This document shows, piece by piece, positions 39,417-54,091 of a stretch of DNA of 64,000 nt (position 1 is its first letter; the number at the start of each line of letters is the position of its first letter). This stretch comes from Pezizomycotina sp. ARF18 (lineage: Eukaryota; Ascomycota): positions 1 to 64,000 of the forward strand of contig AZLU01000102.1 in the NCBI GenBank assembly GCA_002224055.1, written 5' to 3'. The position numbers and the translations under genes are program-made. The notes under the pieces were generated by a model. It worked only from the letters and a program-made list of their open reading frames with translations, did not search any database and was not told where the DNA came from.

Positions 39417-40386
39417 GAATGGCACAAATACTTACTTAATAATCACAGCAAAAGGGAATTGGCACTGTTATTTATTTTTATTTAAAAAAGAGGTGGTCCC
39501 TTTAAGGCGCCTCCGCACTAACCGCCTTAAAAAAAAAATTATTATTCTTTCACACCACACCCTCCACCACCGAAATATTTTGTATTTTTGGCCTTACCAA
39601 ATAATTTTTCCATTTGGCTCCACGGGGTACTTTCGACGTCGGATAATACACTATAACCAAGAAAGTACATATATAGAGTTTTCTCTAAAGGGCGTGTGCC
39701 GATCCGGAATCCCCTCCGTTCTTTCGGAAACTTTTAAGACTGTTATATATCAATTTCGCACTTCGTCTGGTATCAACCACCTTCGTCGTCGAGAGACCGT
39801 TGTTTAGTTGGCCCAAGTCCGGAGCTCTGGAGATTTCGCGCCGCACAACACCGACTTTGAAATATGAGTGCTTCAGTCCAATTTTTGGTCAGTGGTTGTT
39901 CCAAATTTCCCCCATAAATTGAGAAAAAAAAAAAAAACTTAAATATATATACTCCAAAACATCTCGATCTGGGTTGTTTCCCCTTACATTGACCCAACCC
40001 CAGAATGGGCAGCCGATTATATTTCGTTCGCTTAAGGAACATTATCATGTCTCCCGAGGGGTATCACATTTCGCGGAAGGCAACCAATGCCTCGTTGTGA
40101 GGGGTATGATATGGCGCTTCTAGCTTCGTATCTCAGGGACATCTGCGCTGACCGCGCTAGCTCAATAATAATCGTGAGCGGCGAACTATACATGGTGTTG
40201 GCCGGAGTTTTCTACTTTGAGATTGCCCTTCTACTGTGCATATAATAGGGACTAGGAGGGGAATAAAGCTGGTGGGATGCAAAAAATGAAAAGAGACCTT
40301 GCAAAAAATTAGCCTAAAAATTGGTGGTCAATCTTTATTTTACTTTACTTTACTCTGTCTTATTCTTATTCCTCAGGGATAATTTG

Positions 40387-41598
40387 ATGCTTACGAATGT
40401 ACATTTTATTTCAATTGCCGATAGGATTGTTGTTTAAGCTTGATACATATTCCTTTGGATCTCTATCCTCACTTTGTGCAAGCTATTCTATCATTGGCCG
40501 TTCCTCTCGTGCCGACCGCGGTCTCCTCTCAGGCAGAAAGATCGCCTTCACCAGCGCCTTATAGATATGCTGACGAAGCCAAAGATCCAACGCCAGAACC
40601 GCCAGTGCTACTAAGCCCGGAATTCGTCAATATCAGCGTCACCGAGATCGAATGCTCCGTTGTATGCTCGAAACAAGCCGCAGACGAACTGTTTCGACCG
40701 ATTATCGAGGCGTTACGTGAAGATCTTCGAGACTTGGTGTCCTTTTCTGAGGACACATTTCTCGCCATTCAAGTGGATGGAGAAGGGTTGGATCCAGGGC
40801 AAAGGGTCCTAGAAGTCACGTCTCCATTGGCGTTAGCTGGAATGTAAGGTGCTCGCGACTCTCTAAGCAATATCTCTTGTTGCTGATGCTGATTTGGAAT
40901 GAGCTTTCGCTCTTAGATCCATTTTTTCATCACGACATACTTCTCGACTACATCCTTGTGCCCATAAAGAGCCGGCAAGAAGTCACGAGAGCGCTGCAGT
41001 CAAGAGGGTTCGTGTTTGAAAAGCACGCTGACGCCTTCATCGCTCAGCCGCAGCAGCGTCGATCATCGTCTATGTCTGCTTCCCGGATTGCCCCACCGTC
41101 ACCTCCGATCTCAAGCCTGTCCGACCTGCAAGACCATACACTCACTACTCTGAGAGAGTCGAGTATTATACCGACAGTAACCCAGATACGAAGCTTTTAC
41201 TCTGCGCTGGTCGTCGGGCGACCAACATCACCTCCGATGGGAATCTCCACCTCGGCCTCGTAAAGGCGCTACTAAAGCGGCCGCAGTTTCTTTCCGTGAC
41301 GCTAACGGACTCTGAGCCTGCCTCGCTGCTTCTGCAGCGTGACATGCTCGGCCTTTTTGGCCAGGAAGATACCCTCTTGGGTAGCAAGGATGATGTTCTC
41401 ATCCCTATCGTGCTAGACCTGCGCAAACTTCCAGCAGAGTCTACCGGTATTGTTTGTGGCGTGGCGGGCCGTCTGGTTGGCAACGAAGACGACGATATAG
41501 AACCGATAGGAATGTCTTACCTCAGCACAACGAGGGCAGGCACGGTGGTCGTAGCTGAGGAAGATATCGATAGGGCAATGAAGGTGTTGACATTCTAA
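40387..41598 (+). CDS. CASTOR/GATS-like tandem ACT-domain protein
   Basis: This fungal family carries ACT domains of the kind found in CASTOR arginine sensors for TORC1; in fungi the ligand is not established. The start MLTNVHFISIADRIVV leads to LIHIPLDLYPHFVQAIL, EFVNISVTEIECSVVCSKQA, and FLAIQVDGEGLDPGQRVL followed by EVTSPLALAGI. A 74-nt intron (40844-40917) interrupts the end of the first ACT segment, and the next exon restores a frame with DYILVPIKSRQEVTRALQSR. The second half has SEPASLLLQRDMLGLFGQED and PIVLDLRKLPAESTGIVCGV, then SYLSTTRAGTVVVAEEDID. Total length is about 379 residues. Single-base slips lie near 40436, 40930, 40943 and 41240. Function as an amino-acid sensor is inference from the fold. 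Confidence 0.8.
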
Positions 41599-42622
41599 AA
41601 GAGAAGGAATAAATATTGAGCGTCCCCAAAGACGAGGGTGCAGAAGGAAGTGAAAAGCTCTCGGTCAGGTAAGAGTGGAAATTCTTTAGCCATACAGTTT
41701 TGCTCTTCGTATACGTCTTTATTCTTGCTCCTTTGTCTATTGAAAAATATATGGAAAGGTTCGTCTACAGAAAATCGAGAGGTCCGCAGGGAAGTTTTAA
41801 ATCTGGGAAAAAGTCAAGTATTTATAGGGCACAAAAAAAAGATAACAATTTTTTTTTTTCTTTTTTTTCTTTATTGAAATGCACCACGACTAGTACGACT
41901 GTCAAACATGTTGGAGTACTTGCAAAAGCAAAAGCAAAAGCAAAAGCAAAAGCGTTAAAAAAAAAAAAAAAACAGTCATGCACCTTTCTTACAGAACAGA
42001 GGTATCTGCCGATTTGTAAATATATTACTATTATTATTCTTAATTAAACAACTGTACTTAGCCCCAAATACCTGTATCTAGCCAAGCCAATTTATATTCA
42101 GTTATTACATAAAAGAGGGTCCGAGACTACATAAAAGCACTTGAGGATATTTTGAGCTTCTAATTAGCTATAAAAATCCTTGCCAATCCTGTAGGCTAAA
42201 ATGCCAAAATTTGATTGATATTTCATACATTATTAGATAGATACTCTTTATAATTTTATAGCAGAACATACTCTATCTCTTGTAGAGAAGCAAAATTGTT
42301 TTGATGTTTCTCGCATTGGCCAGTAAATTTTCTTGAAGGTTGTGCCTGCTTATATAAGGGCTCTCTCGCCGGAAAAAGGATATTCCGTCACTCTAGCTTA
42401 CCGCTGGAACACGGTCGCCAGATCACCACCACCTAATCCTTCCACGGACCAGCGACCTCGTCTGTCCACCTCAACCGTCAATCTCCTTCCACCATTTTTG
42501 TTCATCCTCTTAAGCTCACTCCGAACAAGTATTTTATTTGTAATCTACCTCAACCAAAGGCGATAGATAGCCTTTTGATTCGTGGGAACTGGGAAGGAAA
42601 AAAAGTTCCAAATCAAAGCACG
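41599..42622. other. Intergenic region, ACT protein to Spc3
   Basis: AT-rich, with a hexamer repeat at 41922-41953 followed by an A17 run. No gene is visible. The Spc3 promoter should lie at the right end. Confidence 0.5.
41922..41953. repeat. (GCAAAA)n hexanucleotide repeat
   Basis: Five perfect tandem units of GCAAAA in the 3' flank of the ACT-domain gene. Confidence 0.9.
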
Positions 42623-43468
42623 ATGCATAGCTCGTAAGCTACCTCACTCCAAACCAGGCAGACAGATATAAGAACGGGTTTATCGGAAACAAAAAGAAAG
42701 GTCGACTAACTTGGTTTTTGTTTCTTCTTTCTCGGCAAATCAATTTAGGTTGGTCCGTGTGCAGCAGGTCTTTGGATTCCTGACAACGGTCAGCTTCGTC
42801 ATGGGACTAATGACGGCGCTGTCGGTCTTAATATTCCCTACGAACCCGGTCGCGTCGGTCGACGTCAAGAATATAAACGTGTACGGTTTCACTCGCCTAG
42901 TCTTCTCGTAAAGGAATACGTGCTAATTACGATTTTGTTGAATCTACTATAGGGTTAAAGGGAGGTCCCAAACGTACTACTCCAGCCGGCAGAACGAATA
43001 CGCCATGATAAAATTCGACCTTGACGCCGGTGAGTAGAACCTAGCTACAATGAATCACGAAGCAGCACCGCATCATCCCCAGGATAACAATCGGAAAAAA
43101 GAGAAGAAAAAGGACGGTATTTTTTACTAACGTATCGCTTGGTGTCAGATCTGGAATCGCTCTTCAACTGGAACACGAAGCAGATCTTCGTCTACATCAC
43201 GGCCACCTACCCGGGTGACCGGTACGTCGAGAACGAGGCCGTCATCTGGGACAAGATCATCGGCAACAAGGAGGACTCGGTCATCAAATCCAAGGACGTC
43301 CGGTCGAAGTACAACATCCACGACATCACCGGCAAATTCGACGAGCGGAACGCCACCCTGGCCTTCTGGTGGAACGTGCAGCCGCACATCGGCGCGCTGC
43401 TGTGGGGCGGCCAGGGGACTAAGAGGTTCGAATTTCCCGGGGTAGGCGCGAAAGCGAAAGCGACCTGA
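42623..43468 (+). CDS. spc3: Signal peptidase complex subunit 3 (Spc3/SPC22)
   Basis: Spc3 is the essential accessory subunit of ER signal peptidase and supports cleavage of signal peptides in the ER lumen. Four exons (42623-42633, 42749-42880, 42953-43029, 43149-43468) join in frame with no correction, giving 179 residues. The N-terminus is MHSSLVRVQQVFGFLTTVSF, part of a single type-II membrane anchor. The lumenal domain follows: VASVDVKNINV, YYSSRQNEYAMIKFDLDADL, FNWNTKQIFVYITATYP and NATLAFWWNVQPHIGALLWG. Donors are GTAAGC, GTACGG and GTGAGT; two branch sites are ACTAAC. The clean splicing makes this the best calibration gene in the window for splice-site consensus. Confidence 0.95.
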
Positions 43469-44017
43469 GAGACGGCGTAAGGATAAAAGAGGGGGAATTT
43501 TCTTTTGAAGTAGTTTACTGTATAGAAGAGCTAGGGGCGGGGCGTGTTATTATAGTGGACTCGACGAATGACATGCTATTGTATTGTATTGCGTGGATTC
43601 CAATTATCGCACTTCTCTTTCGCTCTCGCAGGTTTATCTGGTTGGTTAATTTTACTACGGCATTTTCATCTACTCGACTTGGTTTTGAGGTGGGAAGAAC
43701 CCACCTCATGAACGGAAGATGGTTGATTTGATATCGCAAGAAAGATTTACATTGGTATTCGAATGTTCATAGGTATCATATGGTGACAAAACGAGCGGAA
43801 CGAATCCTTACCCAAACACCCGACTACCGATCCGTGGGTAATGGTATATCAAACGAGCCAAAAAAAAAAAAAAAAAAAAAAAAAAGGAAAGGTGTGCGAC
43901 GGCGAGAGGAAAACTGGAAAAAGAAGACTTAATAAAGCACACTGGCGATGATATATGTCAACAACCGCTATTGCAAGATCGTGAACAAAACGCAATATTT
44001 TGTGTAGTTGTTGTAGT
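43469..44017. other. Convergent 3' region, Spc3 and Xrn1
   Basis: A 549-bp stretch containing both 3' ends. It includes an A26 run at 43860-43885. No gene is seen. Confidence 0.6.
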
Positions 44018-47000
44018 CTAGGCTGAGGACTGGACGAATTGACCCTGACCCTGACCTTGACCCTGGCCTTGACCTTGACCGCGCCCACCACGTCCACCAC
44101 GCCCACGTCCCCCGCCACCACGATCTCTTCCACCACGTCCTCCTCTAGCATTCCCTCTACGACCGTTGTTCTGATCTAGGGTAGGGGGCGGCGGAACATG
44201 AGTGTACGACTGCGGCTGCTGTTGCTGTTGCTGTTGCTGCGCTTGACCTAGCCCGTTATTATACGCTTGATTGTTTTGATTGTGGATCGGCCTTTGTTGT
44301 ATCATCGGCTTGAAGTTGGGGTTCCGCATCATGTGAGAAGGTTGTCCTCCCCTACCGCGTCCTCGAGCCCGGGGCTGGAATCCACCTCTGCCACCGAACG
44401 TCCTTGGACCGGGTGGACGATTAGCAGGGTTGGTCCCCTGGATCGCGCCACTAAACGAACCAATTAACGCCGGAGGAGCCCGTGCAGCCCTGAGCCCATT
44501 GCCTTGCACTGCTGACAGATCGCCTGCGGTATTTCTCTCTACCTCGTTACTAGCTTTCGTCGCAACGACAAGCTGCCTGTTGGTCAAGTTTAGAGCGGAC
44601 GAGTACGGGATGGTCATGCCTCTGAATGGGCTGCACCTATCCCCGAGAGTGCTGCCGCTCATGAAGCTGACGTCGAATACGACATCGAGCAGCGTGGTCC
44701 TGCTCGTTTTAGCGATGCCGACGACCGTGCCCTTTGTGGCTATGGAACTTGCCAGAATCCTGAACGTATACTATACGATCTCCTAAGGCAAATTTCTGAT
44801 AGTGCAAGCGATGTTCAGCGTCCGAAGGCTTGAGTAGAGCTTTTCTGGGAACACCTTGATCTTCTTGTTCTCGCCCTGGGGAACTTTCGTGTTGTAATCA
44901 TCTATTTCAGCTTCGATCAGCTTCACCACCGAGCCATCGAGCTGCTCCGCATCTAAGGGAACTTTCTCGAAACTCTTGGATTCGACTTCCTTCAGCCAGC
45001 CTTGGATCTCCTTGATCTTTTGTTTTGCTATATTGGGCGGGTAAAAGTCTTCTGCGTGGTAGAGGTCCGCGGTAGGCTTCCTTAGTATGCCTTGGAAAAA
45101 CTCTGGAAACTTCTTAATGTATTCCTTGAGTAGGTTGATGGCCTTCGAGCTAAATTCCCACCCGAATCGCCCTTCCTAGAATAGCCTAGGACCTTGAGCT
45201 TCTTTGCTTCGAATTTGAGATTGAGACCAAGGTTCTGGCGCGAGTCGTCAACCATGACCGAGAAACTTGATGTAATCTTGCTAAGAACCAGGCCGTTCAG
45301 GCCGAGCATTTTAGCTACCGCGAAAGATGGGACGTAATCTGATTTCATGCTTGCATCCTGAGCGATTCGAGTGCCTATATCTGGCTCTTTCCCTTTCTGA
45401 TAATTTCACACGCCTAGGTGTTAACAACGGGGGAATATTACACTCCAAAATTATCTTCATATGGAGCACATACCATTAACGATACCCACACGTCGGCCTT
45501 ATCTCCGCTACCACTAATAACTTCAAGGGGCCTGCCGTAAGCGTACCCTCCCAACAGGAAAGCCCTAGTTCCTCAGGGAATTCCTCAGATATGTCGACGG
45601 CCTCTTTCTCCTACACTCAACCAATTTGCGCGTTAACTCTCATTCAATCAATTAATAGCATACGCTAGTGTAATAGAAAGGTAGGTCCTTTACCAAAACC
45701 GCTGATCTTCGCTAATAAACTCACTGTCAACGACTACCTGCGCTGCATACTCTGTCTCAATGCCAGGTATCATTCCGTATTCCTTGACCATTGCACCCTC
45801 GTCGGTTCTCAATAGCCCTTTGAGCATTTCAACTTGGTATAGAATCTCGACAGGGCCGATGATCATGCCCATTCTTTTGCTATAGCTGGACTCTATCCGC
45901 TCTGTCTTTCTCCTAAACCCGTCCATCTCCGGATGGGTCATTGGCGTTTGCTGAATATTTCCAGAGTTGTCCGCCGTATACTTAAACAACTCATCGCTCA
46001 TCGACACGATTTTAGCCTCCTGCAGGAATGGGTAACCTAGTTGGAAGATAAATTATCTTAGTATAACTTGTACCGTAAACTTTGGGATTGTGGACAAGTT
46101 TTACGAAGCAAGAATGCTGTGTACATACCAACATGCACCTTTGAGCCAATTTTCTGTTTCGCTTCTTCGGTTTGTGTGACCTCGGGCGGTGTGTATAGCG
46201 TAACAACCATACTCTCATTTCTGCTGTCTTGCTGAAAGACATTGACGCCGTGGAAGCCAAGCTGACCGGAGTGCTCCAAAGTCTTCAACTCGGAAACCCG
46301 GCCAGAGCACTTGACCCCAACCGAACCCCATCGCAGAGGCCGACAATGATTTCCAACCCTCCCTCGAGGGTGGGAAGTTCAAAGATGTTTTCGACGCAAT
46401 GGCAATGGGTAATATCGGGGAACACGTTCGGCATAGAGGACTCATAAAGGAAGTCCGCGTCTGGCGAATAAGTAAACTTCATGGTAACCCCAAATTCGTT
46501 TCTTGCGCCGCTCATCCGGCGTGAGATGATGTTCTTTCGTGCGCATGGCATCCAGGAGCCTCTTTTCCTCGATGAAGGGGATTTTCACTACGGCCTCCCA
46601 TTCCATCTTCTTTCCGTTCATATCCAGCTCAAAATCGCGAGGGTAGAAATCAATTATTGAGGAATCAGGGCTTGTCATTAATTCCTAAAAAGAAAAAGAA
46701 AAATATTTCTCGTCAGTGAATAATAAACTTAGAATGCATATGGAGATTCTCAAAGGATCTGAGCAGGTCGCCATTACTGACATGGTAGGCCGTTGGAACT
46801 ATCTTCTTGCTTCTATCGGGAAGCACGCCCATGAGTTGTTCAAAGGGCCTGAAGGGTATCCCAAGTGTAAAGTTGAGGTTTGCACTTAGACCGTTCTTAA
46901 TATCTGCCACGGCACAACATGTTAGCTAAGCTTCAAGGGATCTGTAAAGACGAACGAGCAACACGAACCTGATATCTTTGGCGAATAATGATATCTATAG

Positions 47001-49093
47001 AACCAAGGCCAAGAAGCAACTCCTTGGTAATAGTAATGCAGAACCCACTGTAACCCTTCGATATAGTTTTCTGCCAACTCTTTGATTTTGTCTTCGTCTT
47101 CTAGACCAAAACCAAATTTATCCTAGAAGCATTGAAAATGGTGTCAGGCCCCGTGAGCCACTAAGCGCCAAGCAGAACAGTATATTCCAATATGGTAATG
47201 TTACCTTGTAATATTCATCTCTCCAGTCGCGAAATTTCTCCTGATAGACCCTCTCGATCTCAGCCTGAGCTTCTTCTGGCGATAAATCTACCACTTTGGC
47301 TTTATCGAGGGTCTTAAAAACTCGCCCCAAGGCAGCTTGACCTTCTTCGTCCTCCGACTCTTCTTCGCTTTCTCCGGCAGCTGAAGGGAAAATGACAGCC
47401 TCATGTGCTTATCGCCCTCTTCATTCTGCACCGATCCACACTGCAGCCTTAGCATTCCAGCCAAATCCTCGACGAATTTACGGTCAGAGGCTTTGAGCGT
47501 ATTAGGGAAGCCAAGATCTTCAGCGCTCCCTCCTTCTTTCTATCCTGCACAAAGGCCTTGACGGTTTTATAAATTTCCCGTTGGCCAGAAGACATAACCG
47601 GCTTCCCATTGTTGATACTAAGGCCTTTGTTGAGAGCCTCGATTTCCTTCTTCTGTTTCCCTCTAAGCCAGCTAGCATCTGAGTTTTCCTTTTCGAACAT
47701 ACGAAACTCAAACTCGCTCATCTCGTCCAGAACCAGGGACAATCTTTCCAAATTTATAACCCCATGCTCGTTTATATATCCTCGAGACTTCGTAATTACG
47801 GACTTGTAAATTCGAAACATGACAGCAAGCGCACCCTCGTTTATATGCAAACCAGGTAGGTTCGGCAGAAAGTCGTTTCCGACAAAGAATGCCAGTAGGA
47901 TGAAGTCATCCAATATACGTTCGAAGTCGTAATCATCTCCCAGCCCGTCGATTAGCTCCTGGAATTCCAGCTCGAGGTATTCGCGAACAATGCTTAAATG
48001 CATCAGATAGAAGTTCTGATGCTCCAACTCCTTTGATTTCTTCTGGGCCTGTCTCCCAAACGTGACTTCCTCACGCAAAGACAGAAGTGAGGATCGTGAC
48101 TTAGGAGACCCAGCATGATGAGGTCCGCATCCAAACCGTAAAGGCAATGTCTCATGTTCGGGTCGTAGCCAGGCTGTGCTTGGCAAGTCGGATATATTCC
48201 ATGATCTTGTGCTCCCCTTCTCCGGGAACTTCATGGCCTGATAGTATAACTTCTACACCTTGCCAATTGACGTCCTCGGAAACTTTTTTGTTGATAAAGT
48301 ATTTGAGTTGCCTGGTAAGATTGGCCATAAATTCGGTTCCTATACGTGGTCACGAGTGTTTTGTTAGAGAGGAGAACTGGATCAGAGCAAGCAAAAGAGA
48401 CGAAAAGCGAGAGATATAGGAAAAGGTCCTCCCCACCTGGTGTTATACAATTACTGTCAAACGGATCCTCCTGCAGAGAAGAAAATTGAGCGCGCATAAA
48501 TATAATGTCAAGAATTTTCTTTTTGTCCGAAGAAACAAAAATATAGTGACTAGACGTATGTAATGAGACTATTGATATTTACCTTCGGCATTTCTATTCC
48601 TGCCGGACTGCTTTCTGATGTGCGATCTCAGTGTCGAGAGCTGTCCTGAATCGGCGCGCACGCTGCTGGTTCATCTTGGCCCGAGGCGCTACACCGTCGA
48701 TCGCCATGAAGAATAGTCTCTGAGGCTTGATCTTTCCGAACAAGTGCTCGATGTAGTTGAATATTGCGATGAACATTTTGTCTTCGCTCATACGGTATGT
48801 GGGACTGTCCGAGTCCTTGTGTGTGCAGTTGTGGATGATACCGTTCATGTCCAGGTACAGGGCGTCGAACCCTGGTATCCGGTTTTCCGCAATGAGTTGC
48901 GAGATCGCGGGGTACCTAGAAAGAAAAGGGTTCGCAGCAGAGTAGCACTCTGCTCTTTCCAATTTCTAACATGTATGTACACATGTAAAATAGTAGTTCC
49001 GAGTAAAAGTGAGGGGCAACTGATAGAGGGTGCTCGCCGTAGCTTTCGTTCGTACCTCTCGGACATCCATCTGAAAAACTTCGGGACACCCAT
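44018..49093 (-). CDS. xrn1: 5'-3' exoribonuclease 1 (Xrn1)
   Basis: Xrn1 degrades decapped mRNA in the cytoplasm. The start is [13 protein letters not shown], the invariant N-terminus. After intron 1 (49055-48916) come [48 protein letters not shown] and [11 protein letters not shown]. Later come [16 protein letters not shown], a [16 protein letters not shown] segment and [20 protein letters not shown], all catalytic-core motifs of the XRN family. Downstream are the D-domains, and near the end an SH3-like domain ([20 protein letters not shown]). The tail is low-complexity, with a Gln run, RGG-type repeats and (GQ)n. I place introns at 48582-48471, 48436-48340, 47204-47123, 46968-46904, 46781-46685, 46128-46037 and about 45693-45614, plus another near 45490-45390. 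The protein is about 1,400 residues. Single-base slips are frequent, for example near 48603, 48150, 47500, 46520, 45170 and 44770. Confidence 0.96.
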
Positions 49094-51508
<2,415 letters not shown>

Positions 51509-52182
51509 ACAGGACTTCGAGCGGTATTCATTTCTCTTTTTCTTTCATTGAAAATATATAGACCTTGTCACCATTACGAATATTCTGTCTTTTTTTTTTT
51601 TTTTTTTTTTCTTGGAGTAATCTGCGCATCGGTATTCTTTCCTATTTGTGTTTTTGCTTGGTATGCCACCGTCGTGTTGGGTCGGAATGGTGACCAGTAT
51701 CTTCCCGTGGGTTTTTTAAAGTGTTTTCAAATCCAAACTATAATATATTTTTATCGTACAACACTTATCACAAGCGAATCGTTCTTCGAATAACAAGAGG
51801 GAGAGAGTTGTGCTCATTTCTCGATGCTAGAGTCTTAAACGAGTACTCGTCAGGTTTTCAATTTCAAGTCTGTCACTTGGCCGCCGGACCGTGACAAATG
51901 CCCAACACCGGCAGATATTCACAATACCTGGATTTCGGATATAGTGTATATTAGTCTATTAATATTTTTGTGACGGTAGTCCCGTGTAACACAGGAGCTA
52001 AAAATGAAGAAGGCGACCCTGCTAAAACCGAAGTAAACCCTATAAGAAGCCATTGCAAAGAAAAGTAGACCAAATTACGCCACCAGTGTCGGTAGAAGCC
52101 TGTACTATCATATAAAGAGAGTAAATGACAAAGAGAAAGAAAAAGAAACAAAGTGTTCGATTCAAACTAAAGGTAAAAATCG
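51509..52182. other. Convergent 3' region, hat2 and taf11
   Basis: AT-rich, with a T21 run at 51590-51610 in the hat2 3' flank. No gene is visible. Confidence 0.6.
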
Positions 52183-53272
52183 CTATCTAAACAACCTGGC
52201 GCCCATAGCCCCAACCACCTTCGGGCGATTCTGGTTGATCAAGACGCGAGCGGATCTGCACTGGTTTTCCCACCCTCCAGTCTGAGCCTCCGCGCAGCTT
52301 CGCGAATGTGCTCGGGCATCAGTGGGGCGCCCGGCTTATTGTCCCCCCAAAGTGCTTGTATTTCCCTGGCCCTCTCAATCACGTCGCCGGCAAAAACCTT
52401 GGAGAAACCGGAGATGACGGTTGCAACATTCGCCGTGATCGATTGGTTGAGGACTTGGTTTGCGACCTTAACAAAAAGAGAGAAAACGGAACGTAAGCAC
52501 GGAATATGGGGGGGGGGGGCGGAAATAGCTCGAAGATACATTGTGAGCTTCTAGGGTAGCTACCTTCTTGACAGCTGCTTTATTCAGATTCCCTCGTCTG
52601 AAGTACTCGTAGCGCGTCATTTGGTCTCGTCGAATTGCTCGAGAAGCAACCTGCATCAGAAATAGAGCAAGTCGTACTGTTAGCAAAAAGCTTATCGTCA
52701 AGCATTTATATCATTTTTTTTTTCGCTTTCCTCTGTTGTTAAGTATATGCATATATAAAAATGATTGCATACGCCAGTCTTATCTTCTCCTCTTTGACTC
52801 TCTCCGCCTCCGCCTGCGCGCTCTTCCTCGACGAATTCGAGCATGGACGTTCCGTAATCGTCCTATCATCTTCGTCATCATCACCCTCCTCGGTCCCGTC
52901 CTCTCCCTTGCCCTCCGCCGGCATTTACAGGTACGAGAACCCTGTCACGCTGTTGCCGCGCGTGAAGCTTGTCGTCGCGTTCGAGGAGACGCTGGGGCTC
53001 CGTCTGGACCTGGCGTTGGGCGTGGCTGCCTCATCGGGAGGGAAGGACGTCTGGCGGAGGGGATGAGGGATTTCGAGGCGACGAACGAGTTCTTGCGGGA
53101 GGCGGAGGAAGGGCTCGGCGACCCGATTTTCGCTTTCTTGTTCGCGTGAAGTTTTGTGGAGATGGCTGGAGACCGGGGGGCAGGTTCGACATCCTCCTCT
53201 TGTTAGCTGGAGGTGGAACCGCGAGGGACGAAGACGAAGGCGGGAGGACGCCGATGGTTGTGGTGACGCCAT
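52183..53272 (-). CDS. taf11: TFIID subunit TAF11
   Basis: TAF11 pairs with TAF13 through a histone fold within TFIID. The N-terminal part is disordered, with [13 protein letters not shown] and [10 protein letters not shown]. An acidic region ([10 protein letters not shown]) and a charged helix ([16 protein letters not shown]) lead to the fold: [59 protein letters not shown] and [20 protein letters not shown]. Introns are 52772-52651 and 52563-52467; the second lies inside the fold and contains a G12 run near 52510 (C12 on the coding strand). In the preferred frame the C-terminus ends GARLFR at 52183, which matches the usual basic tail, and requires one single-base slip near 52262. Other slips lie near 52915, 52850 and 52635. 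Length is about 290 residues. The start at 53272 is the least certain part. Confidence 0.88.
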
Positions 53273-54091
53273 GCCTGTAGATTTTGGTATTATGATTGAC
53301 GGCCTTCGTGGGTTGAAGAAGTTTAACGGGTCAAATATTTCAGTAGCTGTTTGGATGGAAGCCGGTCAATGGTGTGTGTGTGGGAAGAGTGTATTGGCTT
53401 GGCAAAAGACCATTAAAAGGGCAATGAAGAGCCTCAAAAATTAACAATAAGGTCGCTGCAAAGAATCATCCTCCAATAAAGAAAGCTCTCGGTTTTATTA
53501 TCCATTAAAAACTCGATAGGTACGACAAAGCTATAAGAAAGAAATAGCTACTGCCTCTCCATGAAAGCGACGTTATTCGTTCGATATCATCATAAACTAC
53601 TCCCAGGACAAGAAAACTCATCTCAAACTATAAGCACCCGGAAAAGGATTGCTCAGTTTGCTCCGCGTTCTATCGAGAATTGGCGTTCAGGATACCCTCA
53701 ATCTATATCTACAACATTCAAAATTCCGAACAATCTCTCCCGAAAACAGACCAAGGCAGGAAAAGCGCAACAGGGTAGAACAGGAAGAATAGAACAGAAG
53801 AAAGGAAAAACCATTGCAGCTGTACACAGGAGCTAGAAAAAGGGACCCAAAGCTAGGGAGCGGATAGAAAATAGACACCTGCTTGAAACCTCAAACTACA
53901 GCTCTTCGTCTTTTCTAACATCATTGATAACATTTCAATTCTTTCCAACGGTTTCTGATCGTTTACAAATACCTAAGACCGCTACTTGATTGTCCAGGAA
54001 CGACGGCCTGTAGATATTTGAAGGCAGGAGTGGCCGTGGTCAATCATAGCAATAATATTTTACTCATTATTATATACGGGCAGTAATACAT
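53273..54091. other. Divergent region between taf11 and an unidentified gene
   Basis: No convincing gene. Short frames at 53280-53450 and 53561-53836 resemble nothing known and lack splice or codon support. Confidence 0.45.

Larger units (their letters stand above)
35587..40386. other. 4.8 kb repeat-rich, gene-poor region
   Basis: The RRM gene (-) and the ACT-domain gene (+) point away from this stretch. It contains long A/T runs (A29 at 36029-36057, T30 at 36848-36877), AAT-type repeats next to A runs, and an AAAAT repeat. GC-richer patches at about 36480-36860, 36940-37340 and 38380-38580 have short frames with exon-like composition, but I recognise no family. They may be non-coding transcripts, a fast-evolving gene or a decayed gene. 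Confidence 0.4.

Noticed and set aside
35587-40386. Possible transposon or retroelement
   Set aside because: No reverse transcriptase, integrase, transposase or paired terminal repeats were recognisable, only simple repeats and A/T runs.
53280-53836. Small + strand frames upstream of the unidentified gene
   Set aside because: No homology, and they overlap or abut the taf11 5' end and its promoter.
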